DNA from: Klebsiella michiganensis
Lineage (GTDB): Bacteria; Pseudomonadota; Gammaproteobacteria; Enterobacterales; Enterobacteriaceae
DNA length: 64,000 nt
NCBI GenBank assembly: GCA_000963575.1
Contig: CP011077.1
Coordinates: forward strand, 2,542,001 to 2,606,000
Reading direction: 5' to 3'
Within the stretch, counting starts at the first letter, position 1. Each line of letters starts with the position of its first letter. Shown here one piece after another: positions 1-7,597 of this stretch. The notes under the pieces were generated by a model, which saw only the letters and a list, made by a program, of their open reading frames with translations, did not search any database and had not been told where the DNA came from. The translations under genes and the position numbers were made by a program.

Positions 1-492
1 CGGCTCTTTACGCGTCCACGCCTGATAGCGCGCGCCTTCCGGCATCGGGATCGACACGTCGAGGGTCTGGCCGCTGATTTTTGTCGTCAGGCCTGCGGTA
101 TAGCGCATCCAGTTCAGCGTGCAGCCCACTTCAAACGCGCGGGAGATGTTGATGGACTTGCCCTGCTCCAGCGTCTCAAGCTGCGCCAGCTCTTCCGTAT
201 TCTGCTCAAGCAAGTCGGCAAACCGCAGCAGAATGCGCTCCCGACCGGCAGGCAGCATGTTTGCCCATACGCCGCTGCTAAATGCACGCCATGCGGACGT
301 TACCGCCCGGTCAACATCCGAAGCGCTGGCATCGGCGCTGCTGGAAATTTGCTGCCCGTCCGCCGGGTTAAACACCGGCAGGCGCGTTTCGCTGTCTGAC
401 GTCTGCCAGCGGCCATCAATGTACAGCCCGTGTGAACGCTGAAGAAACTGGCGCACACTGCCCAGCACGCTTACCGTTTCTGGCTCGGTCAT
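1..492 (-). CDS. feaB: Phenylacetaldehyde dehydrogenase, N-terminal part (cut by window edge)
   Basis: The first 164 codons of an NAD-dependent aldehyde dehydrogenase read leftward and run off the window start, so the catalytic Cys/Glu part is not visible. Family knowledge: FeaB oxidises phenylacetaldehyde, made from phenylethylamine by the amine oxidase TynA, to phenylacetate in the cytoplasm. The visible part has the usual ALDH N-terminal layout: a YIDGRW strand, a VFNPADG stretch, and LLRFADLLEQN followed by LETLEQGKS. The ATG lies at 492 with an AGGAG-like ribosome site just upstream. It is divergent from feaR, the same arrangement as in E. coli, which supports the FeaB assignment over other ALDH paralogues. 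Confidence 0.85.
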   Translation of the reverse strand, partial: MTEPETVSVLGSVRQFLQRSHGLYIDGRWQTSDSETRLPVFNPADGQQISSSADASASDVDRAVTSAWRAFSSGVWANMLPAGRERILLRFADLLEQNTEELAQLETLEQGKSINISRAFEVGCTLNWMRYTAGLTTKISGQTLDVSIPMPEGARYQAWTRKEP

Positions 493-590
493 AGCATCTC
501 CTTATTAAGGTCATTATCGTGTAGCTCACCTTCATTCTAGGCGCTATGTTGAGGTTAGGGTTTTCTGTGGCTGACATTCGCTTTGCTGCC

Positions 591-606
591 TGTGACACGC
601 TACACA
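591..606. promoter_or_regulatory. Candidate CRP site between feaB and feaR
   Basis: The sequence TGTGACACGCTACACA sits in the 190-bp divergent gap. It matches the CRP consensus TGTGA-N6-TCACA with one mismatch in the right half. Catabolite control of phenylethylamine degradation is known in E. coli; use of this site here is inference from the motif. Confidence 0.35.
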
Positions 607-682
607 AATGTAGATAATGACTCTTTTTTCGAATCACGTTTACCTATAGTTATTGGCTTCTGGCGGCGAAAAGTGAGGATGT

Positions 683-1597
683 ATGGCAGAAAAGCAGTAC
701 AACGAGCGATTCGAAAAATGGCTTGACCAGGTGAATCGCGCATGTGGTCGTTTTTCGGGTGCAGCGCTGGAGAGCGGGTTTCACGGCAGTCTGAGCGAGC
801 ATCTGGCCCATGCCATCAAGCTTAGCGTGGTGGAAATTAACCAGGCGTGTTTGCTGCGTACAAAGCGTGAAGTCAGCCAAAGCAATGACGCCTGGTTCTA
901 TACCGTTTTTCAACTGGAGGGGGAAGCGGTGATGGAGCAAGGCGATCGCCAGGCCGTGCTTGCCCGGGGCGATATCACGCTGATTGACGCCGCCCGCCCC
1001 AGCTGTTTTACCTATACCGACGGGGCGAAGCAGGTTTCGCTCTTGCTGCCGCGCCATCTGCTGGAGCAGCACCTGCGCCAGGGCGAGGTGCCCTGCGCGC
1101 AACGCCTTCCTGCAGAGATGCCCGTTGTGCGCCTCAGCCACGGTTTACTGCGCGAAAGCATGGGTAGCGACGGCCTCAGCGGCGGAGAAAGTGAAGCCAC
1201 GCTGGAGGCGATTGCCTGCCTGCTTGCGCCGGCGCTGATTCAACACAGCCTGCCGAACTCAAAGCGCGACCGTCACCTGCAGAAGGTCATGTCGCTGATT
1301 GATGAGCATATTCAGTCCGAAACGCTGCGCCCGGAGTGGATAGCCGCAGAGTCAGGCATGTCGGTGAGAAGCCTTTACCGACTGTTTGCCGATAAAGGGC
1401 TGGTTGTCGCGCAATACATTAAGAACCGCCGGCTGGATCTCTGCGCTCAGGCGCTGCGCACCGCCAATGACAGCGAAAAGCTGGCGGGCATTGGCTACAG
1501 TTGGGGGTTTGCCGATCACAGCCATTTTTCAACGGCGTTTAAGGGCAGGTTTGGCGTGTCGCCGCGGGAGTATCGCAAACGCTTTCAGTCTGCCTGA
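683..1597 (+). CDS. feaR: AraC-family activator of aromatic amine catabolism FeaR
   Basis: A 304-residue AraC/XylS-type regulator. The N-terminal about 190 residues form the ligand-binding part. The last about 100 residues hold the two helix-turn-helix motifs, with WIAAESGMSVRSLYRLF and then GYSWGFADHSHFSTAFKGRFGVSPREYR, the classic C-terminal AraC signature. In E. coli FeaR activates tynA and feaB for growth on phenylethylamine or tyramine. Here it is divergent from feaB with a 190-bp shared control region. Length agrees with the E. coli protein (about 300). The ATG at 683 follows a GTGAGG ribosome site. Confidence 0.9.
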   Translation: MAEKQYNERFEKWLDQVNRACGRFSGAALESGFHGSLSEHLAHAIKLSVVEINQACLLRTKREVSQSNDAWFYTVFQLEGEAVMEQGDRQAVLARGDITLIDAARPSCFTYTDGAKQVSLLLPRHLLEQHLRQGEVPCAQRLPAEMPVVRLSHGLLRESMGSDGLSGGESEATLEAIACLLAPALIQHSLPNSKRDRHLQKVMSLIDEHIQSETLRPEWIAAESGMSVRSLYRLFADKGLVVAQYIKNRRLDLCAQALRTANDSEKLAGIGYSWGFADHSHFSTAFKGRFGVSPREYRKRFQSA

Positions 1598-1631
1598 AAC
1601 GCCAATCCTCTGGCTATTATCCATAATTCAA

Positions 1632-1668
1632 CCCTCCCGCCGGCCCTCTCCCTGAGGGAGAGGGAGAA
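1632..1668. repeat. REP-like palindrome after feaR
   Basis: A palindrome of the form CCCTCTCCCTGAGGGAGAGGG lies between the convergent feaR and ydbL genes. The same CCCTCTCCC/GGGAGAGGG core recurs at about 11.1-11.4 kb, 22.25 kb and 33.3-33.4 kb, which marks it as a dispersed intergenic family. It probably also ends feaR transcription. Confidence 0.7.
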
Positions 1669-1695
1669 AACGACTGACGGGGAATAAACGCATAG

Positions 1696-2019
1696 CTATT
1701 TTTTCATCCATTGCCCGTTCAGCCCGCGCACGTATTCCCCGGCGGGCGCTCTCTCCACCAGCTTCTGGCCTGCCAGACGAGCAACTTCATTGAGCGAGAC
1801 ATTATTCGTGTCCGCCAGCTGCTGATAGTGTTGGGCGCGGCCTTCGTTGATGCTTTTCACCAGCGCCAGCGTCTCCGGATCCTGCTTGATGGGGGCAATG
1901 TAGCCGCTTAATGTTTCACCCACGCGCCCCTGCTCGCGCGCTTCGCTTAGGGTTAATGCCATCACCGATGTGCTGAAGAACAGGCCGGCCAGCAGTATGC
2001 CTTTAATCACAGAATTCAT
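1696..2019 (-). CDS. ydbL: Periplasmic YdbL, DUF1318 family
   Basis: A 107-residue protein with an N-terminal signal peptide (MNSVIKGILLAGLFFSTSVMA, cut after about residue 21) and a DUF1318 domain with LSEAREQGRVGETLSGYIAPI. It is the last gene of the leftward ydbH-ynbE-ydbL operon, 14 bp after ynbE. From published E. coli work, YdbL is a periplasmic partner that modulates the assembly of YnbE with YdbH. The family length and the conserved operon make the identification firm; the biochemical role is taken from E. coli. Confidence 0.92.
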   Translation of the reverse strand: MNSVIKGILLAGLFFSTSVMALTLSEAREQGRVGETLSGYIAPIKQDPETLALVKSINEGRAQHYQQLADTNNVSLNEVARLAGQKLVERAPAGEYVRGLNGQWMKK

Positions 2020-2033
2020 CGCCGTTCCCCTTC

Positions 2034-2225
2034 TCAGAACAGATCGCTACGGTTTTTAAGCAGGCTTTCGACGTCTTTATCCACTTTGATGTGGATTTCA
2101 TGCTCAATTTTGACGTTCATATTGATGGTGATGGGCTCTTTAGGGGCGGCCACCTCAATGCGTGGCGTACAGCCTGTCAGCAACAGTGCCGTAGATACCA
2201 GCAGCACAGCGGTAAAATAGTTCAT
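2034..2225 (-). CDS. ynbE: Outer-membrane lipoprotein YnbE
   Basis: A 63-residue lipoprotein. The signal peptide ends in the lipobox LLTGC (Cys19). The mature part is short, with an alternating hydrophobic/charged stretch TINMNVKIEHEIHIKV that fits a beta-strand able to stack on a beta-rich partner. In E. coli YnbE multimerises and joins the C-terminus of YdbH to build an envelope-spanning bridge. Its ATG overlaps the ydbH stop by 4 bp (ATGA), indicating translational coupling. Confidence 0.92.
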   Translation of the reverse strand: MNYFTAVLLVSTALLLTGCTPRIEVAAPKEPITINMNVKIEHEIHIKVDKDVESLLKNRSDLF

Positions 2226-4867
2226 TTGGATTCCTCACAGGCTTCGCCGGCTTGGGTGCAGCGAGCCGTTGGCAGCGCGGCGTTCTCTTCCAGCCAGGTT
2301 TGTAAATTATCGCCAAAGCGCAAACTGCGCCACAGAGTAAACAGGTTTTCCTGATGGGTATAGTTGAGATTGACGGTGTTGGTTTTGCCCTCGACGTGGC
2401 TAATACCGGTCACGCTTGAGCGCATCCTGACCACCCCGAGGTTGTCGAGGTCGATTTGAGTCCAGGAACGCGAGATCTCCATGTAGCGCAGCCAGTTGAT
2501 TGCCGCGCCAGCTGCCATATTGTTATCAACAATGGCATCGGCCATGTCTTTATCCATGCGGAACGTCATTGGGCCAGGGTTAGTCAGCCAGCCGTCTTTG
2601 ATTATCCACTGCGGGTGGTTGAGCCACAGCGGCAGCGCACCGTTGAAGCGCCCGGACATACTGAACTGCTTAGGGTTAATAGCGGTAACCAACTGGCTGG
2701 CAGACAGCCCCTGCAGGCGTAAGAGCGCCGCGTCATGCTGCGGCATACGCAACTGCTGCATAGAAATTTTTCCGCCCAGCACATCCGCATTGACGTTGCT
2801 CAGCAGCAGCGGCTGTTGCTCACTCCACGGGTACCAGCCTTCCAGATCGGCCGTGATGTTTTGCGCCGCTATCTGATTTCGTATCTCCGCAATGCGCAGC
2901 GTTACCGGCCCGCGCCTGCCAAGGCGCCAGGTCGAATCGCTAAAGCGGAACGGCAGCACAAAATCCACGCCGTTAATCTGGTTGTCCGGCATCCACACGC
3001 TACCGCTTTTGACCACGCCGTGCCCCCCGGCTTCAAAGCCCTGCCCGGCCGCCGCGGAGAAGGCGACCTGGGCGTAGAGGTCCCCTCCTTTGAGATCCAT
3101 TTTCCAGTCGACGGGCAGAAGCGGCTGGAACACGGTGAGCGTTTGTTTCGGCCACCACGCGTTCCCCCTCAAGCGTTCTCCGTCCCAACGGCCTACCACG
3201 CGCACCGGGCCAATCTTCCCTGCATGTAGATTGCCTTTGAACAGGAAAGAAGTTGGATTTTGCCCGTCAACGCTGAATTTAAGCGTCGATGGCGGCAAGG
3301 TGCTCCCCCCGCTAAAGGTCGTCGCCCCGGCGTCCAGCGAGAAATCGCCGGTGAAGATCTCTTTTTGTTCGTTCCGCTCCCAGCGCAGCGGATTGTCCAG
3401 GCTCAGGCGAGGCTTCGACATCAGCATAGAGCCGTACTGAAGCTTGTCGAAACCGGTGGAAAGAGAGTTCAGTTCAATGGCGCTGTCACGCCATTCACCA
3501 ACGCCGCGAACATCCCATTTCGCCTGCATCGGCGTGAAGCTGCCCTTCCCCCAGTAGCGCCATTGCCACAGGCCTGCGTCCGGCAGGAAATCATTGGCCT
3601 TACCGTCCAGATGTAGTTCAACGGCCCCCATTTCATTGTCGTGGGCACGCAAGATGGCCTGTAGCCTGCCGTCTATACCTTTACTAGAGACGCGCACGCC
3701 GGCCAGCGGCCAGCGCACATCATCGATATTCAGCGTTTCGATAAGGCGGCCACGCGACCGCAATAACGCCCCGGGTTGGAACAACAGCCTCGGGTCAGTC
3801 ACCGCGCCCGTCAGTTCGCCCGGCAGTACCGCATAGAAAATCAGCTGGTCCTGCTTCGCCTCGCCGGTGAGCTGCAGCGGTAAAGCGCTGTCTGTCAGGC
3901 TGAGTTTGCCGGGCCCGATGTTAAGCACGGCGTTGCCTTTCCCGGCTTCGCCCTGGGTCAACACGTTCAGCCGCCCGGTAAATACGGCGTTATCCAGCCC
4001 GGCCTGCCAGTTATCCACTTTCAGCGACAGCCCGCCGCCCAGCGGGAAGCCTTCATAAGGCCAGCGCCACTGCCCGGCGTTGATTTCAAGGGCGTTTTCG
4101 CTCAGGCGCCAGGGAATGCTCAGCAGCGGCGCCTCGTCCCCTGACGATTTTTTCACCGTCAGCGTGCCGGCGTTAGTGTGCCAGTTGAGGGCCACCTGCA
4201 GCATGTCCGGCTCCTGCGGGATTTGCAGCTGTGTGGCAACCTGCCCGTCCGTAGGCAGCCCATCCGGCACCAGCGGGAGCGTCAGGTCGCCCACCAGCTC
4301 AAGCGGCGGAAGCCCTTCAAATGCCCCCACTTTCAGTTCGCTGACCCTCAGGTTTTGTCCTTTAAGCGTGGCGGATAGCGTGAGTAATTTGCCCCGATAA
4401 TCCAGCTGCTGCTGCTGCGGGGTTAGGGAGAGATGTAGCGCGCCCGCGTACTGCAGCCACGGGGTGATATTTAGCTGGTCGATAGTCAGCCATGTGTTTG
4501 GCAGCATTTTCTGCCATTCTTCAAGGGTGCGCGGCGCGGCGGGGGCCACATCATCTGCGGGGATCTTGCTGATACAGTCAGGATTGAGATTCAGCCCGGC
4601 GAGGTGAAGCCGCCAGCGGCTCGGATGGCTGAGGGTCGCATCCTTTAAGCTGGCGAGTTCACACTCCCCGGCGAAATAGCGAAGATCGGGGATAATAATC
4701 GCGCCGTTGCGCAGACGCGGACTGGCCTCCATCGCGATGTGGGTGCCCTGCGGGAGCCAGATACCGGCGAGCGTCGGCAGCCAGTGGGCCACCGTTAATA
4801 GCAGCGACAGCGGCAGCAGAATCAACGCAAGTAACAGCGCAAGTGCGGCTTTATATTTACCCTTCAT
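2222..4867 (-). CDS. ydbH: AsmA-like intermembrane phospholipid transport protein YdbH
   Basis: An 881-residue protein with one N-terminal membrane anchor (residues 8-30) and a long periplasmic beta-rich region ending in the conserved DUF C-terminal domain (GINWLRYMEIS-like region near residue 790). It belongs to the AsmA-like group with TamB and YhdP, which move phospholipids from the inner to the outer membrane in enteric bacteria and are partly redundant. It is the first gene of the ydbH-ynbE-ydbL operon. Length is close to the E. coli protein (879). Start ATG at 4867, followed by an anchor typical of the family. Confidence 0.92.
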   Translation of the reverse strand: MKGKYKAALALLLALILLPLSLLLTVAHWLPTLAGIWLPQGTHIAMEASPRLRNGAIIIPDLRYFAGECELASLKDATLSHPSRWRLHLAGLNLNPDCISKIPADDVAPAAPRTLEEWQKMLPNTWLTIDQLNITPWLQYAGALHLSLTPQQQQLDYRGKLLTLSATLKGQNLRVSELKVGAFEGLPPLELVGDLTLPLVPDGLPTDGQVATQLQIPQEPDMLQVALNWHTNAGTLTVKKSSGDEAPLLSIPWRLSENALEINAGQWRWPYEGFPLGGGLSLKVDNWQAGLDNAVFTGRLNVLTQGEAGKGNAVLNIGPGKLSLTDSALPLQLTGEAKQDQLIFYAVLPGELTGAVTDPRLLFQPGALLRSRGRLIETLNIDDVRWPLAGVRVSSKGIDGRLQAILRAHDNEMGAVELHLDGKANDFLPDAGLWQWRYWGKGSFTPMQAKWDVRGVGEWRDSAIELNSLSTGFDKLQYGSMLMSKPRLSLDNPLRWERNEQKEIFTGDFSLDAGATTFSGGSTLPPSTLKFSVDGQNPTSFLFKGNLHAGKIGPVRVVGRWDGERLRGNAWWPKQTLTVFQPLLPVDWKMDLKGGDLYAQVAFSAAAGQGFEAGGHGVVKSGSVWMPDNQINGVDFVLPFRFSDSTWRLGRRGPVTLRIAEIRNQIAAQNITADLEGWYPWSEQQPLLLSNVNADVLGGKISMQQLRMPQHDAALLRLQGLSASQLVTAINPKQFSMSGRFNGALPLWLNHPQWIIKDGWLTNPGPMTFRMDKDMADAIVDNNMAAGAAINWLRYMEISRSWTQIDLDNLGVVRMRSSVTGISHVEGKTNTVNLNYTHQENLFTLWRSLRFGDNLQTWLEENAALPTARCTQAGEACEESK

Positions 4868-5079
4868 GGGTGGTTAATATCCTGATTCAGCGACAATTTA
4901 AGCCGAAATATGTCATTATTCTGGCACGATTCAGGCCGGGCGTGAAGGCGGCGGCTGTATTAATCATAGTCGGCCCGGAAAGTGAAATAGTCACCTGCCG
5001 TTAAAATTTCAGTTTATAAATTGTATGATTATTTTAAGCATGATAGTTTTGGAACCAACCCTTTCTGGAGATAAGTCTT

Positions 5080-6069
5080 ATGAAACTTGCGGTTTATAGC
5101 ACAAAACAGTACGACAAAAAGTATCTGGAGCAGGTTAACCAGGAATATGGCTTTGATCTTGAATTTTTTGACTTCCTGTTAAGCGAAAAAACGGCCAAGA
5201 ACGCCAACGGCTGCGACGGCGTGTGTATTTTCGTTAATGATGATGGTAGTCGCCCTGTGCTGGAAGAGCTAAAAAAACATGGCGTTAAGTTTATCGCGCT
5301 GCGCTGTGCCGGCTTTAACAACGTTGATTTAGACGCGGCGAAAGAGCTTGGTATGCCGGTGGTTCGCGTTCCCGCCTACTCACCGGAAGCCGTGGCTGAA
5401 CACGCGGTCGGGATGATGATGTGCCTTAATCGCCGCATTCATCGCGCCTATCAGCGCACCCGTGACGCCAACTTCTCGCTTGAAGGCTTAACCGGCTTTA
5501 CCATGCACGGCAAAACGGCAGGTGTGATCGGCACCGGTAAAATCGGCGTTGCCGCGCTGCGTATTTTGAAAGGGTTTGGCCTGCGCCTGCTGGCGTTTGA
5601 TCCGTATCCGAGCGCAGCGGCGCTGGATTTAGGCGTGGAATATGTCGATCTTGAAACGCTGTTTGCGCAGTCCGACATTATTTCCCTGCACTGCCCGCTA
5701 ACCCCGGAAAACTATCACCTGCTGAACCAGACCGCCTTTGATCAAATGAAAGACGGCGTGATGGTGATTAACACCAGTCGCGGTGGGCTGATTGATTCCC
5801 AGGCCGCCATTGATGCCCTGAAGCACCAGAAAATTGGCGCGCTGGGCATGGATGTGTACGAGAACGAACGCGATCTGTTCTTCGAGGATAAGTCCAACGA
5901 CGTGATTCAGGACGACGTGTTCCGCCGCCTCTCCGCCTGCCATAACGTGCTGTTTACCGGCCACCAGGCATTTTTGACGGCAGAAGCGCTGATCAGCATT
6001 TCCGAAACGACGCTTGAAAATCTGCGTCAGCTCGAAAAAGGCGAGCCTTGCCCGAACCAGCTGAACTGA
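5080..6069 (+). CDS. ldhA: Fermentative D-lactate dehydrogenase
   Basis: A 329-residue NAD-dependent D-2-hydroxyacid dehydrogenase that reduces pyruvate to D-lactate during fermentation in the cytoplasm. The Rossmann motif is GVIGTGKIG (around residue 150). The catalytic residues are recognisable in NTSRGGLID (Arg), DVYENERDLFF (Glu) and GHQAFLT (His). Length equals the E. coli enzyme (329). A ribosome site CTGGAGATAAG lies upstream of the ATG. It is followed by hslJ, as in E. coli. Confidence 0.96.
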   Translation: MKLAVYSTKQYDKKYLEQVNQEYGFDLEFFDFLLSEKTAKNANGCDGVCIFVNDDGSRPVLEELKKHGVKFIALRCAGFNNVDLDAAKELGMPVVRVPAYSPEAVAEHAVGMMMCLNRRIHRAYQRTRDANFSLEGLTGFTMHGKTAGVIGTGKIGVAALRILKGFGLRLLAFDPYPSAAALDLGVEYVDLETLFAQSDIISLHCPLTPENYHLLNQTAFDQMKDGVMVINTSRGGLIDSQAAIDALKHQKIGALGMDVYENERDLFFEDKSNDVIQDDVFRRLSACHNVLFTGHQAFLTAEALISISETTLENLRQLEKGEPCPNQLN

Positions 6070-6128
6070 TTTTCCGCGCGCCTCTCGCAGGCTGTGGGCT
6101 GATTTTAAGAATATCCTTACTGATTCAT

Positions 6129-6160
6129 GCGCCACATCCTGCGAAAGTGGCGCGCTTTCA
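6129..6160 (+). terminator. Hairpin after ldhA
   Basis: GCGCCAC and GTGGCGC form a 7-bp stem with an 11-nt loop, followed by a modest T-rich stretch. It lies between ldhA and hslJ and could be a weak terminator. Confidence 0.45.
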
Positions 6161-6190
6161 TTGATGACACATAAACCTTAGGGAGAAGAG

Positions 6191-6622
6191 ATGAAAAAGT
6201 TTGCTTCACTGATGCTGGCGAGCGTTGTGCTGGCGGGCTGTGCCCAACCGTCGGATAAAGGTTCCGTGACTGCACAAGACTTGCAGCACCACCGTTTTGT
6301 GCTGGAAAGCGTTGACGGCAAGCCTCTGGACGTTAAAAACAGCAAGCGTGCACCTGAGCTGAGCTTCGGTGAGAATATGCATATTTCTGGCGCGATGTGT
6401 AACCGCTTTATGGGCCAGGCAACCCTTGAGAACAATACGCTGAAGGTGAAAGGCCTGGGCATGACGATGATGCTTTGCACCGAGCCGCAGCTGAACGACC
6501 TGGATCACCGTATCAATGACATGCTGACCAGCGGGGCTAACGTTTCTCTGGCTAACCAGCAGCTGGTACTGAAGAGCGGCCAGCATACGCTGACGTACAA
6601 ACTGGCCGATCTCGTTAATTAA
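6191..6622 (+). CDS. hslJ: Heat-inducible lipoprotein HslJ, META domain
   Basis: A 143-residue lipoprotein. The signal peptide ends in the lipobox VLAGC (Cys17). The rest is one META domain with the typical pattern FVLESVDGKPL, ELSFGENMHISGAMCNRFMG and a conserved MMLCTEPQ. In E. coli hslJ is heat-inducible and linked to novobiocin resistance; the molecular function is not settled. Ribosome site GGGAGAAG precedes the ATG. Its stop codon abuts the stop of the convergent ydbJ gene with no gap. Confidence 0.92.
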   Translation: MKKFASLMLASVVLAGCAQPSDKGSVTAQDLQHHRFVLESVDGKPLDVKNSKRAPELSFGENMHISGAMCNRFMGQATLENNTLKVKGLGMTMMLCTEPQLNDLDHRINDMLTSGANVSLANQQLVLKSGQHTLTYKLADLVN

Positions 6623-6889
6623 TCAGTAGCTTCCACAGGTGCCAGCGGCAAGCGAGTTTTCGTTACAGCGCTTGCCGTTCGGCATGGCACACATGCCAAT
6701 CGCGCTGCCGTCCAATTGACGCGCAACGCTCATCGTTCCGCCGATCATCGCACAGTTCGCTTCGCCCTGGCTGGACATCGCCGCCCTGAGGCCCGGAGGG
6801 ACGTGGGCCGCAGTGGCCTGTTGAGGGGGTTCATTACTGCATGCTGATAATAACAGTGCGGCACAACCGGCTAAAAACGCAGCGCGCAT
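6623..6889 (-). CDS. ydbJ: DUF333 lipoprotein YdbJ
   Basis: An 88-residue lipoprotein. The ATG at 6889 is chosen over an upstream in-frame one at 6961 because it begins a proper signal peptide (MRAAFLAGCAALLLSAC, lipobox LLSAC) after a GGGAGAAAG ribosome site. The C-terminal part is a DUF333 domain with paired Cys and the pattern GMCAMPNGKRCNENSLAAGTC. ydbJ lies next to hslJ in E. coli too. The role is unknown; four Cys in the mature domain suggest disulfides in the periplasm. Confidence 0.85.
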   Translation of the reverse strand: MRAAFLAGCAALLLSACSNEPPQQATAAHVPPGLRAAMSSQGEANCAMIGGTMSVARQLDGSAIGMCAMPNGKRCNENSLAAGTCGSY

Positions 6890-7043
6890 GGCTTCTTTCT
6901 CCCGTCTGAATATGCAAAACCTTTGCATAATGGCGCATGGCTCCCGCTGCGTCGAGAGCACAAAGCAATAAAGTGTGTTGCTTTATGTGGCTTAGATCAC
7001 TTTTTAAACCAAAACATCAGAGTTTTCTGAGTCGCCTCCGCGT

Positions 7044-7385
7044 TCAATGCTGCTCTGCATCAATGAGTAACAGCGTACCGTGGCTGCCGGGCAGCACGCG
7101 GTGCACCGCCTCTTTGGGCACCAGATAATAATCCCCGGCCTCCAGCAAGAAGGTCGTCTCGTTCACCACCAGCGTCATTTGTCCTTCAATCACCACCAGT
7201 AGTTCTTCAAACCCGGCATGGGATTCATTGGGGATCCCCTCGCCGCCCATTTTGATCAGCTTGATATTGGCCCGCCCAACCTGCCCAAGCAGCCGCGAGC
7301 GCCACGGGTCCGATAAAGTCCCTGCCAGTGCCGTTAACGATCCCGTAGACATCATGTCGCCCTCTTCTGAGAAAGCGTTATCCAT
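7044..7385 (-). CDS. Small cupin-fold protein
   Basis: A 113-residue single-domain cupin. Motif 1 region is ESHAGFEELLVVIEGQMTLVV and motif 2 is LEAGDYYLVPKEAVHRVLPG, so the metal-ligand pattern is partly kept (His and Glu in motif 1, His in motif 2). Cupins of this size bind a metal and a small ligand or act as isomerases; no substrate can be named. ATG codons at 7355/7352 follow a good AGAAGAGGG ribosome site and may be the true start, which would shorten the N-terminus by 10-11 residues. I do not recognise a K-12 equivalent at this place. Confidence 0.75.
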   Translation of the reverse strand: MDNAFSEEGDMMSTGSLTALAGTLSDPWRSRLLGQVGRANIKLIKMGGEGIPNESHAGFEELLVVIEGQMTLVVNETTFLLEAGDYYLVPKEAVHRVLPGSHGTLLLIDAEQH

Positions 7386-7500
7386 ACCGCATCTGTCCTG
7401 CGTTACAAATTCTTAATCACCATAAGATATTCAGGTAACACATTTCACCCACGGTTCACGCCGGGCCTGGATCAATTTGTGCACTCGGAGACTCAGCAAC

Positions 7501-7529
7501 TTCAAGCAGATAGATGGACGTACTATAAT
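7501..7529 (+). promoter_or_regulatory. Possible sigma-70 promoter of ydbK
   Basis: A perfect TATAAT at 7524-7529 lies 17 bp after TTCAAG (7501-7506), 68 bp upstream of the ydbK ATG. The -35 match is weak, so an activator would be expected. In E. coli ydbK is induced by oxidative stress. Confidence 0.35.
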
Positions 7530-7597
7530 TGGGGGTTATTACGGGACTCAAGGCAGGCAGGCGGGTCCCTTTATTTTGCGCAATGTAAGGGTGTCTT

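Noticed and set aside
416..637. 73-codon minus-strand frame at the feaB start
   Set aside because: Overlaps feaB out of frame and the divergent promoter; no domain.
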